From: a virus
DNA: 64,000 bases
Strand: one strand, 5' to 3'
Virus record (IMG/VR): IMGVR_UViG_3300042484_002041
Location: 1-64,000 of that record
The position numbers were made by a program, and so were the translations under genes. This document shows, piece after piece, positions 55,991 to 61,403 of this stretch (its first letter is position 1; each line of letters starts with the position of its first letter). The notes beneath the pieces are model-generated. The model was given only the letters and a program-made list of their open reading frames with translations. It did not search any database and was not told the origin of the DNA.

Positions 55991-56236
55991 ATGAATGTAA
56001 CCCTTAGTCGTGGTACCGGTATTAACACTGAAAAATGCGTGGAAAATGCCGGGGGGAATCGATACAATTTGGTGTTGATTGCTTGCCACCGTGCTCGTGA
56101 CATTGAACGTCATAACATCCAGCGCCAGAAGCAAGCCTACGAAAACCCAATTGTGAGTGCCTTGTTGGACGTGCAAAACGGTACAGTCGGCGAAGAGTAT
56201 CTCAAGCGAATTAAGACGCCTAACAGGCGGGTATGA
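55991..56236 (+). CDS. rpoZ: RNA polymerase omega subunit-like protein
   Basis: The 81-residue protein has the omega signature in order: CVENAGGNRYNLVLIACHRA RDIE near residues 13-36, then ENPIVSALLDVQNGTVGEEY near 49-68. Bacterial omega (about 90 residues) binds the largest RNA polymerase subunit and assists assembly and promoter choice. A phage copy between tRNA genes may replace host omega and tune transcription toward phage genes. Its last codons lie in a 17-base direct repeat whose second copy begins tRNA-Gly. Confidence 0.85.
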   Translation: MNVTLSRGTGINTEKCVENAGGNRYNLVLIACHRARDIERHNIQRQKQAYENPIVSALLDVQNGTVGEEYLKRIKTPNRRV

Positions 56237-56259
56237 TGTAATGCGGGTATGATGTAATG
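56227..56259 (+). repeat. Tandem 16-base repeat joining the omega gene and tRNA-Gly
   Basis: GCGGGTATGATGTAAT occurs twice, at 56227 and 56243. The first copy contains the omega stop codon and the second is the 5' end of tRNA-Gly(GCC). This suggests a small duplication formed when the tRNA and gene were joined. Confidence 0.75.
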
Positions 56260-56316
56260 GTAACCTGAAACCTTGCCAAGGTTTATTCGCGAGTTCGATT
56301 CTCGCTACCCGCTCCA
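56243..56316 (+). tRNA. tRNA-Gly (GCC)
   Basis: Acceptor GCGGGTA with TACCCGC, T and CCA; anticodon stem AAACC/GGTTT around TTGCCAA; T-loop TTCGATT. Confidence 0.93.
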
Positions 56317-56321
56317 GGATT

Positions 56322-56396
56322 CTGCCCATCGTTCAACGGACAGGACATGGTTCTTCTAAATCCAGAATGGGGGTTCGATTCCCTCTGGGCAGACCA
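56322..56396 (+). tRNA. tRNA-Arg (TCT)
   Basis: Acceptor CTGCCCA with TGGGCAG, A and CCA; anticodon loop CTTCTAA with one mismatch in the anticodon stem; T-loop TTCGATT. Confidence 0.9.
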
Positions 56397-56419
56397 ATTT
56401 ATATACAAGGATACGCAAA

Positions 56420-56611
56420 ATGACTGAACAACAACAACGAGATGCTGCTATGGAAGAGTTCCTGGCCAAAGGTGGTAAGATTCAACAAGTGGCCACCGGC
56501 GTTAGCGGCAGGATCGAAGGCGTCAACTATTCAGCCTGGGGCGCACCGCGTAAAGCAGGTAGGCCCCCAAACGTGCCCGATACTGCCAAGGTGGACAAAA
56601 CACCAGTCTAA
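56420..56611 (+). CDS. Conserved small phage protein
   Basis: The 63-residue protein has EEFLAKGGKIQQVATGVSGR and NYSAWGAPRKAGRPP, a basic C-terminal segment like an AT-hook core (RKAGRPP). I recognise the FLAKGGxIQQ...YSxWGxPRKK order from many phages. It might bind DNA; unproven. Confidence 0.7.
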   Translation: MTEQQQRDAAMEEFLAKGGKIQQVATGVSGRIEGVNYSAWGAPRKAGRPPNVPDTAKVDKTPV

Positions 56612-56667
56612 TTTGCGATCTGCTGATATTTTTAAAAATTGGTTAAATAGTAAAAAGGATTTATATT

Positions 56668-56955
56668 ATGACTTTAACCAAAGCGGTAGTTGTTGTTTGG
56701 ACTATACCACTAGATACGGAGTTACCGGTACCGGAGACGGTGCCCACGTCCTGTATCACTGCGCTACAAGACAAACTGGCAGCAATGACCGCTGCTGGTC
56801 AAACAGACGGCAAGAAATATTGGTTCGCGCCCCAGGTTACCGAACACCGTTTTACTGATCAAGCAGCAGCTGAAGAATTTGTGTATTACCTAACTCAGGT
56901 ATTTGCGTGTAGTACAGATATTGATTCTACTCACATCAATCCCCTCTACCTCTAA
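56668..56955 (+). CDS. Hypothetical protein
   Basis: The 95-residue protein contains VVWTIPLDTELPVPETVPTS and a C-terminal TDQAAAEEFVYYLTQVF. It precedes a terminator. I do not recognise it. The spacing and AAGGA-type ribosome site support coding. Confidence 0.55.
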   Translation: MTLTKAVVVVWTIPLDTELPVPETVPTSCITALQDKLAAMTAAGQTDGKKYWFAPQVTEHRFTDQAAAEEFVYYLTQVFACSTDIDSTHINPLYL

Positions 56956-56974
56956 GCGCCCGGGCTCAGATAAC

Positions 56975-56997
56975 AGCGCGGTTAATCCGCGCTTTTT
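56975..56997 (+). terminator. Rho-independent terminator
   Basis: AGCGCGG and CCGCGCT with loop TTAAT, followed by TTTTT. It separates the preceding gene from the next RNA promoter. Confidence 0.9.
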
Positions 56998-57011
56998 CAT
57001 GGTAGGCACGG

Positions 57012-57040
57012 TTGACAATTAATTCAACTTGCCGTATAAT
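57012..57040 (+). promoter_or_regulatory. Consensus promoter for the second tRNA/ncRNA operon
   Basis: Perfect TTGACA and TATAAT with a 17-base spacer starting ATTAATTCAACTT, the same promoter family as at 40706 and 52644. Confidence 0.92.
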
Positions 57041-57048
57041 GCTTGTAT

Positions 57049-57078
57049 GCGTTAAGAGATTAACGCGCTCTTTAACAA
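57049..57078 (+). promoter_or_regulatory. boxB-like hairpin and boxA antitermination site
   Basis: GCGTTAA (57049-57055) pairs perfectly with TTAACGC (57060-57066) with loop GAGA. GCTCTTTAACAA (57067-57078) follows at once and matches the core of the rrn boxA. The transcript start is only a few bases upstream. Confidence 0.75.
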
Positions 57079-57221
57079 GTCGATGAAAAACATGACTGTG
57101 AGGTCATATTGAAGCTCTGGTGTAAATGGGCACATCCCCCAAGTACTAGTCTTGGAAAAACGGGGAGAGAACACGCGGCTCCAAAAGCAGATGCGAGTGA
57201 GTTTCAATATGATCTTACATT
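57079..57221 (+). ncRNA. Structured leader between boxA and tRNA-Lys
   Basis: No ORF is convincing. Visible helices include CCAAG/CTTGG around TACTAGT (57139-57155), enclosed by CCCC/GGGG, and a TGT/ACA element at 57121-57133. The CCAAG hairpin looks like an anticodon arm with CTA but lacks T33 and a cloverleaf, so I do not call a tRNA. Confidence 0.4.
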
Positions 57222-57295
57222 GGGTTTGTAACTTAAAAGTAAAGTATCGGACTTTTAATCCGACTAAGAAGGAGCGTTACCTTCCAGACCTACCA
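57222..57295 (+). tRNA. tRNA-Lys (TTT), T-loop AGCGTTA
   Basis: Acceptor GGGTTTG pairs with CAGACCT (two G-T pairs), then A and CCA. The anticodon stem TCGGA/TCCGA surrounds CTTTTAA and the T-arm GAAGG/CCTTC surrounds AGCGTTA. The D-arm is weak. This completes the set for 20 amino acids. Its 3' ACCA is also the start of a long hairpin. Confidence 0.8.
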
Positions 57296-57383
57296 TATAG
57301 AAATGCATTAGATCCCTTGTATGCTGCTGAACAGGCGCCCCGATCAGCGGCATATATCCCTTTTAGTGTGTTTCTATATGGTA
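57291..57383 (+). ncRNA. Long hairpin 1 downstream of tRNA-Lys
   Basis: 57291-57310 pairs with 57364-57383 over 20 bp (sixteen Watson-Crick, the rest G-T). Inside is an 11-bp stem (TATGCTGCTGA / TCAGCGGCATA). Hairpin 2 at 57453-57531 has the same stem with compensating changes. It begins at the CCA end of tRNA-Lys. Confidence 0.7.
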
Positions 57384-57452
57384 TGTGAGGGTGGTATGTA
57401 GGTTGGTAACCATTCCAGCGAGGACCGGGATTCCCAAGCCAGCAACACTGGC
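57384..57452 (+). other. Spacer between twin hairpins, with small hairpins
   Basis: It contains GGTTGGTAACC and AGCCAG/CTGGCT around CAACA (the latter ends just inside hairpin 2). No ORF or tRNA cloverleaf could be built. Confidence 0.35.
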
Positions 57453-57531
57453 TACCATATAGAAACACATTATCATCATAACTGGTTGATAAAAGAGACT
57501 TGACCCTCTGTTAGTGTGTTTCTATATGGTA
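57453..57531 (+). ncRNA. Long hairpin 2, near-copy of hairpin 1 stem
   Basis: 57453-57472 pairs with 57512-57531 over 20 bp with a single G-T pair. Relative to hairpin 1, the CA at 57466-57467 replaces TG at 57304-57305 while pairing is kept (C-G and A-T instead of T-G and G-T). This supports a helix maintained at RNA level. Confidence 0.7.
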
Positions 57532-57544
57532 AGTATTTTAGGGA

Positions 57545-57569
57545 GTAATGCAGATGTCCTGCATTACTT
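57545..57569 (+). other. Perfect 10-bp hairpin before tRNA-Tyr
   Basis: AGTAATGCAG and CTGCATTACT with loop ATGTC. No T-run follows, so it is more likely a structural or processing element than a terminator. Confidence 0.6.
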
Positions 57570-57621
57570 AAACGACCAAGCTGAGCCGGTGTCCCTTAGT
57601 TAAATTAATGGAAAGTATAAT

Positions 57622-57706
57622 GGACAGGTGGGTGAGTGGTTAAAACCAGGAGACTGTAAATCTCCCGCCTCTGGCTACGTAGGTTCGAATCCTACCCTGT
57701 CCACCA
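57622..57706 (+). tRNA. tRNA-Tyr (GTA)
   Basis: Acceptor GGACAGG with CCTGTCC, A and CCA; anticodon stem GGAGA/TCTCC around CTGTAAA; long variable arm; T-loop TTCGAAT. Confidence 0.93.
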
Positions 57707-57712
57707 AGATTT

Positions 57713-57787
57713 GGGCTGATAGTGATAATGGGAGCACAGGGCGTTTGCAACGCTTTAGTCGGGGTTCGATCCCCCGTCGGTCCACCA
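57713..57787 (+). tRNA. tRNA-Ala (TGC), second copy
   Basis: Acceptor GGGCTGA with TCGGTCC keeps the G3-T70 Ala identity pair; A and CCA; anticodon loop TTTGCAA; T-loop TTCGATC. It differs in all stems from the Ala tRNA at 54352, so it is not a recent copy. Confidence 0.88.
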
Positions 57788-57869
57788 AAATTTTGCGGTC
57801 GCGCCGCAGACGACTCAATACTTGGTCGTAACATCATGTATCTATTAGGTGAAAAGCCTATCCTTATTT

Positions 57870-57896
57870 GCCTCCATAGTTCAATGGATAGAACAG
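57870..57896 (+). pseudogene. Truncated 5' half of a tRNA
   Basis: GCCTCCATAGTTCAATGGAT followed by AGAACAG looks like the acceptor strand and D-arm of an Arg-type tRNA. It runs directly into the complete tRNA-Arg(CCT) with no anticodon arm of its own. Confidence 0.6.
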
Positions 57897-57972
57897 GCCC
57901 CGGTAGCTCAGTGAATAGAGTACATTCCTCCTAAGAATGAGGTCGGGCGTTTGATTCGCCCCCGGGGCACCA
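57897..57972 (+). tRNA. tRNA-Arg (CCT)
   Basis: Acceptor GCCCCGG with CCGGGGC, A and CCA; anticodon stem CATTC/GAATG around CTCCTAA; T-loop TTTGATT. Confidence 0.92.
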
Positions 57973-57996
57973 TAACTCAAGTAAATAAACATCTAA

Positions 57997-58071
57997 GCCC
58001 CTTTAGCATAGTGGTACTGCAATCGCCTTGTAAGCGATAGAGCGTCTGTTCGATTCAGACAAGGGGCACCA
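57997..58071 (+). tRNA. tRNA-Thr (TGT)
   Basis: Acceptor GCCCCTT with AAGGGGC, A and CCA; anticodon stem ATCGC/GCGAT around CTTGTAA; T-loop TTCGATT. Confidence 0.93.
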
Positions 58072-58077
58072 CATTAT

Positions 58078-58153
58078 CTCCGTAAAGTGTTATCTGGTGG
58101 CATGCTGCGTTTGGGACGCAGTGGTGAAGGTTCAAATCCTTCTATGGAGACCA
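58078..58153 (+). tRNA. tRNA-Pro (TGG)
   Basis: Acceptor CTCCGTA with TATGGAG, A and CCA; anticodon stem CTGCG/CGCAG around TTTGGGA; T-loop TTCAAAT. Last tRNA of the cluster. Confidence 0.92.
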
Positions 58154-58202
58154 GTCATGTTGTTATCCTGTACACCATAAATATACAGTAGGAGTAATAA
58201 TT

Positions 58203-58427
58203 ATGACAAAGAAATTTACATTCACTAACTCAACCGGTAATCCTGTTGTAACTCATCGGGCCTGGGTTAACACCTTATCGCCAGGTGACCAAGAAAAATT
58301 TACCGCAGCAAATATTAGACAAAATGCTAGTATAGCCGCAGATCCAACCGCAGACAATGATCCCGAATGGAGTAGTTTTTGGGATAGGTATATTAAAGAA
58401 ACAAACACAGTGTTAACTGTAGAGTAA
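58203..58427 (+). CDS. Small hypothetical protein
   Basis: The 74-residue protein has AWVNTLSPGDQEKFTAANIR and a C-terminal EWSSFWDRYIKETNTVL. The ribosome site is AGGAG. CATAAATA about 20 bases upstream resembles a T4-type late -10 element. No family recognised. Confidence 0.55.
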   Translation: MTKKFTFTNSTGNPVVTHRAWVNTLSPGDQEKFTAANIRQNASIAADPTADNDPEWSSFWDRYIKETNTVLTVE

Positions 58428-58468
58428 GAATCGGTTCCTTCTATGGCGATCCTCTAATAAATAGGATC

Positions 58469-59542
58469 ATGAGAGAATACATAGTTTTTGATTATAAACC
58501 AACTGACAAGCGCAATTCAATTTGGCGCAATTCAATTTGGTTTGAGTTAAACAACTCTTCTTACCGAATGGTAGGATTTGAACACCGAGGTCAAATCAAT
58601 TTTTGTTGTAATCCTAGTGAAATACTTCGAACGCAACACCACACAATGCTGAGCCTTGATATCTTTCATAATTATGAAAATCAAGGGAAAGTACTAACAT
58701 CAAAAGCAAATGATCACAGTGACATTATAATAACCAATGTCGTAGATCCTAGAATTCAGCATAAAAATATTGTGTTTAGTGACTTTTTGTTTAATCGAAC
58801 AAAAGCTTACTATAGCCAATATCCATTTAACGCCGGCACTACACCTTGGTATCATGCCGGCACTAATGCGTACATCAACCCCCCATTAACCCGTGCTGAC
58901 AACAAGAAGCTTATTTTTGTAGCGGCTTGTAGAACTCATATTGGCAAGAGAATTTATCGAACTCGATTAGCAAAGCTGCTAGAAAGTTATAAACAGCTAG
59001 GCCATCTTGGGCTCGGCGACAACACAATAAATTCGTTATATTCTCACTCAGACTTTCCCAATCATAGCTTAACACAGCTCGACCACGAAAAAAAGACTTA
59101 TTGCAAACGTATTGTCAAGTGGGGCGAAGAATATGCAGCATATTCTGGGTACAACCCACCGCACAATGAATACTACAAGAACACGTTTATCAGTATCTAT
59201 GGAGAAACTATAGAATTTGGGCTAACCACTGCTGTAACAGAAAAAACCTGGGATCCGCTGATCAAAGGGCATTTTATATTGCCGTTTAGCAATGCAGGGT
59301 TTATTGGATATCTTCAGAGTATTGGCATTCAGTTTCCGGACTTTATTAATTACAGTTACGATACCATAATCGACGATGAAAAAAGATTCGCAGCATACAG
59401 CGACGAAGTAAAACGGTTACTGGCACTGGACTTGGACGCCTGGCGAGCGCTGTGGGACAACAATCTGCACACACTGCTGGCCAACAAGAGATATTTCTAT
59501 AACCGAGACTATCATAGAATAGATTTAGAGCAATTTCTATGA
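58469..59542 (+). CDS. Predicted glycosyltransferase-like protein (TEKTW...LQSIGIQF type)
   Basis: In this 357-residue protein, near residue 256 VTEKTWDPLIKGHFILPFSN is followed by FIGYLQSIGIQF and later NYSYD. This C-terminal pattern is related to the protein at 11203 and to uncharacterised phage/bacterial proteins with a fucosyltransferase-like layout. The N-terminal half is not recognised. An in-frame repeat (RNSIW twice, around residues 13-22) is due to a 15-base direct repeat. AT-rich. Confidence 0.45.
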   Translation: MREYIVFDYKPTDKRNSIWRNSIWFELNNSSYRMVGFEHRGQINFCCNPSEILRTQHHTMLSLDIFHNYENQGKVLTSKANDHSDIIITNVVDPRIQHKNIVFSDFLFNRTKAYYSQYPFNAGTTPWYHAGTNAYINPPLTRADNKKLIFVAACRTHIGKRIYRTRLAKLLESYKQLGHLGLGDNTINSLYSHSDFPNHSLTQLDHEKKTYCKRIVKWGEEYAAYSGYNPPHNEYYKNTFISIYGETIEFGLTTAVTEKTWDPLIKGHFILPFSNAGFIGYLQSIGIQFPDFINYSYDTIIDDEKRFAAYSDEVKRLLALDLDAWRALWDNNLHTLLANKRYFYNRDYHRIDLEQFL

Positions 59543-60303
59543 ACATATTAATGTTGGGCTGTAGTGTCGGAGTTCCTAATTATGCGTATGGTATAATACC
59601 AAAAAAACCCACACGACAAAGGTGGACCGCACCCCGAAACACAACACCAACTGACGCTCATATTGAGTTCTTGCTGCGCAGCCGTGGATATAACGTCGTT
59701 AACTGTTCACAAAATGACAGCAGTAATTTAAACAGTTTAGATCGAGCAAGAAAATTATTAGCCGGTGAAGCTGTAACACATCCCAAATACAATACTGATG
59801 GTGTTGATCGAGATACAATAAAACTAGAACATCCGCCGGGCAACATTGATTGGGTGATTTGGTTTCACACCGAACTTGCCCGAGACGCTAGTGATGCTGA
59901 ACTTGCCCGATACCCTATAATAAATCTGCTCAACAATACTGCCGAGATTGTGTACCGTGCATATGCGCAGTTTATACAAGAGCTTGGCGCCCAGGTGGCT
60001 GTCATCGGCGGTGCCGGCGATGTATTGCCTAGCATGTACCGCCATATACAACCTACCTTCTGTATACCAAGTTGGCGCAGCTATATTTTTAAAGAGTCGT
60101 TGCCCTCAATGAACTTTCTTAGTAGATTAGAAAAATTCAATCTTATTGCAGACACCACAGAAAACAAGATGTTGATGCTACAACAACAAGAGATCGTAAG
60201 GGCCAAGTTGGCTGCTAGCGACCTCTTCCCCGATAATAACCATCCCGGGGAAGTGCCGCATCGTGAGCTAGCAGGGTTATTACACCGCGTGTTTCAAGCT
60301 TGA
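59539..60303 (+). CDS. SGNH-hydrolase-like protein (copy 5)
   Basis: The 254-residue protein starts NILMLGCSVGVPNYAYGI, giving the block I serine. NCSQNDSSNLNS near residue 53 fits the Gly/Asn region and DNNHPGEVPHRELAGLLHRV near the C-terminus carries the His of block V. It overlaps the glycosyltransferase-like gene by four bases, directly linking the SGNH family to glycan work. Confidence 0.6.
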   Translation: MNILMLGCSVGVPNYAYGIIPKKPTRQRWTAPRNTTPTDAHIEFLLRSRGYNVVNCSQNDSSNLNSLDRARKLLAGEAVTHPKYNTDGVDRDTIKLEHPPGNIDWVIWFHTELARDASDAELARYPIINLLNNTAEIVYRAYAQFIQELGAQVAVIGGAGDVLPSMYRHIQPTFCIPSWRSYIFKESLPSMNFLSRLEKFNLIADTTENKMLMLQQQEIVRAKLAASDLFPDNNHPGEVPHRELAGLLHRVFQA

Positions 60304-60328
60304 CCATTAATTCCCGTTGTGCTATACT
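60300..60328 (+). promoter_or_regulatory. Sigma70 promoter, near-leaderless
   Basis: TTGACC and TATACT with a 17-base spacer (ATTAATTCCCGTTGTGC). The ATG at 60338 is nine bases after the -10 box and has no ribosome site. Confidence 0.8.
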
Positions 60329-60337
60329 GTGTAATAT

Positions 60338-60802
60338 ATGCCCTGGATTCAGAACATTTCGCTAGAAGACATTAACTTGGGTCGCCATATCGAGCCCGGA
60401 GTCAACGCCATGCTGATTCAGATCATGGATCCTCCAGGCGACTTCCCTGATCCGTTGCCCACGGTCAAGTTTAAAGAAACACATCAGTTCCAGTTCTTTG
60501 ATGTAGAGGAAACAGATCCTGTGCCAGATGAAGAAATGCGTTGCAGCCCGGATCAGGCAGCCCGGCTGGTGCAACTGTTACAGCGCGCCTTGGCCAATCG
60601 AATGCATGTGATAGTGCACTGCCACGCAGGTGTGTGCAGGAGTGGCGCTGTGGCCGAGGTGGGTGTCATGCTGGGCTTTGACGATGCCGAAGCTTTTCGC
60701 AGTCCTAACCTGTTGGTCAAGCACCGCATGTTGGCTGCGCTGGGCTGGCCCTACGACAAACACGAGCCCTGCACCATAAACGGCGTCCCGTTCAGCGGTT
60801 GA
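60338..60802 (+). CDS. Cysteine-based protein phosphatase (dual-specificity/tyrosine phosphatase-like)
   Basis: The 154-residue protein has the P-loop signature VIVHCHAGVCRSGAVAEV at about residues 90-107 (HCxxGxxRS) with the nucleophilic cysteine and arginine. An upstream aspartate in the FDVEETDPVPDEE stretch could be the general acid. It could remove phosphate from host proteins, RNA caps or nucleotides. Phage phosphatases of this kind are known but rarely characterised. Confidence 0.8.
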   Translation: MPWIQNISLEDINLGRHIEPGVNAMLIQIMDPPGDFPDPLPTVKFKETHQFQFFDVEETDPVPDEEMRCSPDQAARLVQLLQRALANRMHVIVHCHAGVCRSGAVAEVGVMLGFDDAEAFRSPNLLVKHRMLAALGWPYDKHEPCTINGVPFSG

Positions 60803-60827
60803 CCATTAATTCCCGTTGTGCTATAAT
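60799..60827 (+). promoter_or_regulatory. Promoter with conserved leader (copy 3)
   Basis: TTGACC and TATAAT with a 17-base spacer, then a leader containing TTTACTGTAGCAAAACGGAG as at 41172 and 43427. The spacer equals that of the promoter at 60300. Confidence 0.88.
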
Positions 60828-60856
60828 GTATTTACTGTAGCAAAACGGAGCAAGAA

Positions 60857-61204
60857 ATGGCTTATATTCTTTTTCATCGCACTACTGGCCGGCGCATCAA
60901 GAGCTATCCTACACTGAGCGGCGCTCGGCGCGGCATGACAGTTTCCAACAAGAACGCAGGTTGGGAAATGGTGTGCAAAATATGGTACGGTGCAGTCGAG
61001 AGCCAGCATGGTCGCTGCCACAATGCACGGCCGGCCTCTTATGGGGCGGCTCCGTACAGTCTGGCACACGAAGCTGATTACCAAAAGCTTTACGGCAACC
61101 AGACTCGGACTGTGCATAACTTGATGACCGGTGCACTGGTAGAAGAAGACATCAACACCCCTTTTGCTTGCAGCGTGTCTAGCGAATCATACTGGAGTAG
61201 CTGA
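60857..61204 (+). CDS. Conserved hypothetical protein
   Basis: The 115-residue protein has GARRGMTVSNKNAGWEM near residue 22, PYSLAHEADY near 66, then VHNLMTGALVEEDINTPFAC and a C-terminal SESYWSS. I recognise this order from many phages and plasmids. No function known. Preceded by the third copy of the promoter-leader cassette. Confidence 0.7.
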   Translation: MAYILFHRTTGRRIKSYPTLSGARRGMTVSNKNAGWEMVCKIWYGAVESQHGRCHNARPASYGAAPYSLAHEADYQKLYGNQTRTVHNLMTGALVEEDINTPFACSVSSESYWSS

Positions 61205-61205
61205 C

Positions 61206-61403
61206 ATGAAAACACGGATTGAGATCTTGGCTGAACAGGCCACAGAAATAGATCCCAATGCTCTAGAAGGTGCCGTTGGACCCGGAGTGTTTAACAAAGA
61301 AAAGTTTGCCGAACTGCTCATACACGAGTGCGCCGAGGTGGGTGCATACTATGGCAACAACGTTCGATATTTGATCCTTGATAACTTTGGACTCAAGCCA
61401 TGA
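61206..61403 (+). CDS. FAELIVREC-family small protein (member 1)
   Basis: The 65-residue protein reads KTRIEILAEQATEI, then KEKFAELLIHECAEV, then ILDNFGLKP. It is the first of the tandem family that continues to the window end. The pattern is N-terminal RIxxLAEQA, core FAELIVREC, C-terminal HFGV. Confidence 0.7.
   Translation: MKTRIEILAEQATEIDPNALEGAVGPGVFNKEKFAELLIHECAEVGAYYGNNVRYLILDNFGLKP

Noticed and set aside
57121-57200. Possible amber-suppressor tRNA: CCAAG-TACTAGT-CTTGG looks like an anticodon arm with CTA
   Set aside because: Position 33 would be A instead of T, no D- or T-arm and no matching acceptor stem could be built; it is better explained as part of the structured leader.
57291-57531. 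CRISPR-like array from the repeated TACCATATAGAAA element
   Set aside because: There are only two copies of each arm, arranged as inverted pairs forming hairpins, with no regular spacer length and no cas genes.
4150-58460. T4-type late promoters (NATAAATA) at about 4155, 37149, 38370, 39700, 55972, 58179 and 58450
   Set aside because: The short AT-rich motif is expected by chance, spacing to starts is inconsistent and one copy lies within a hairpin; I do not annotate them as promoters.
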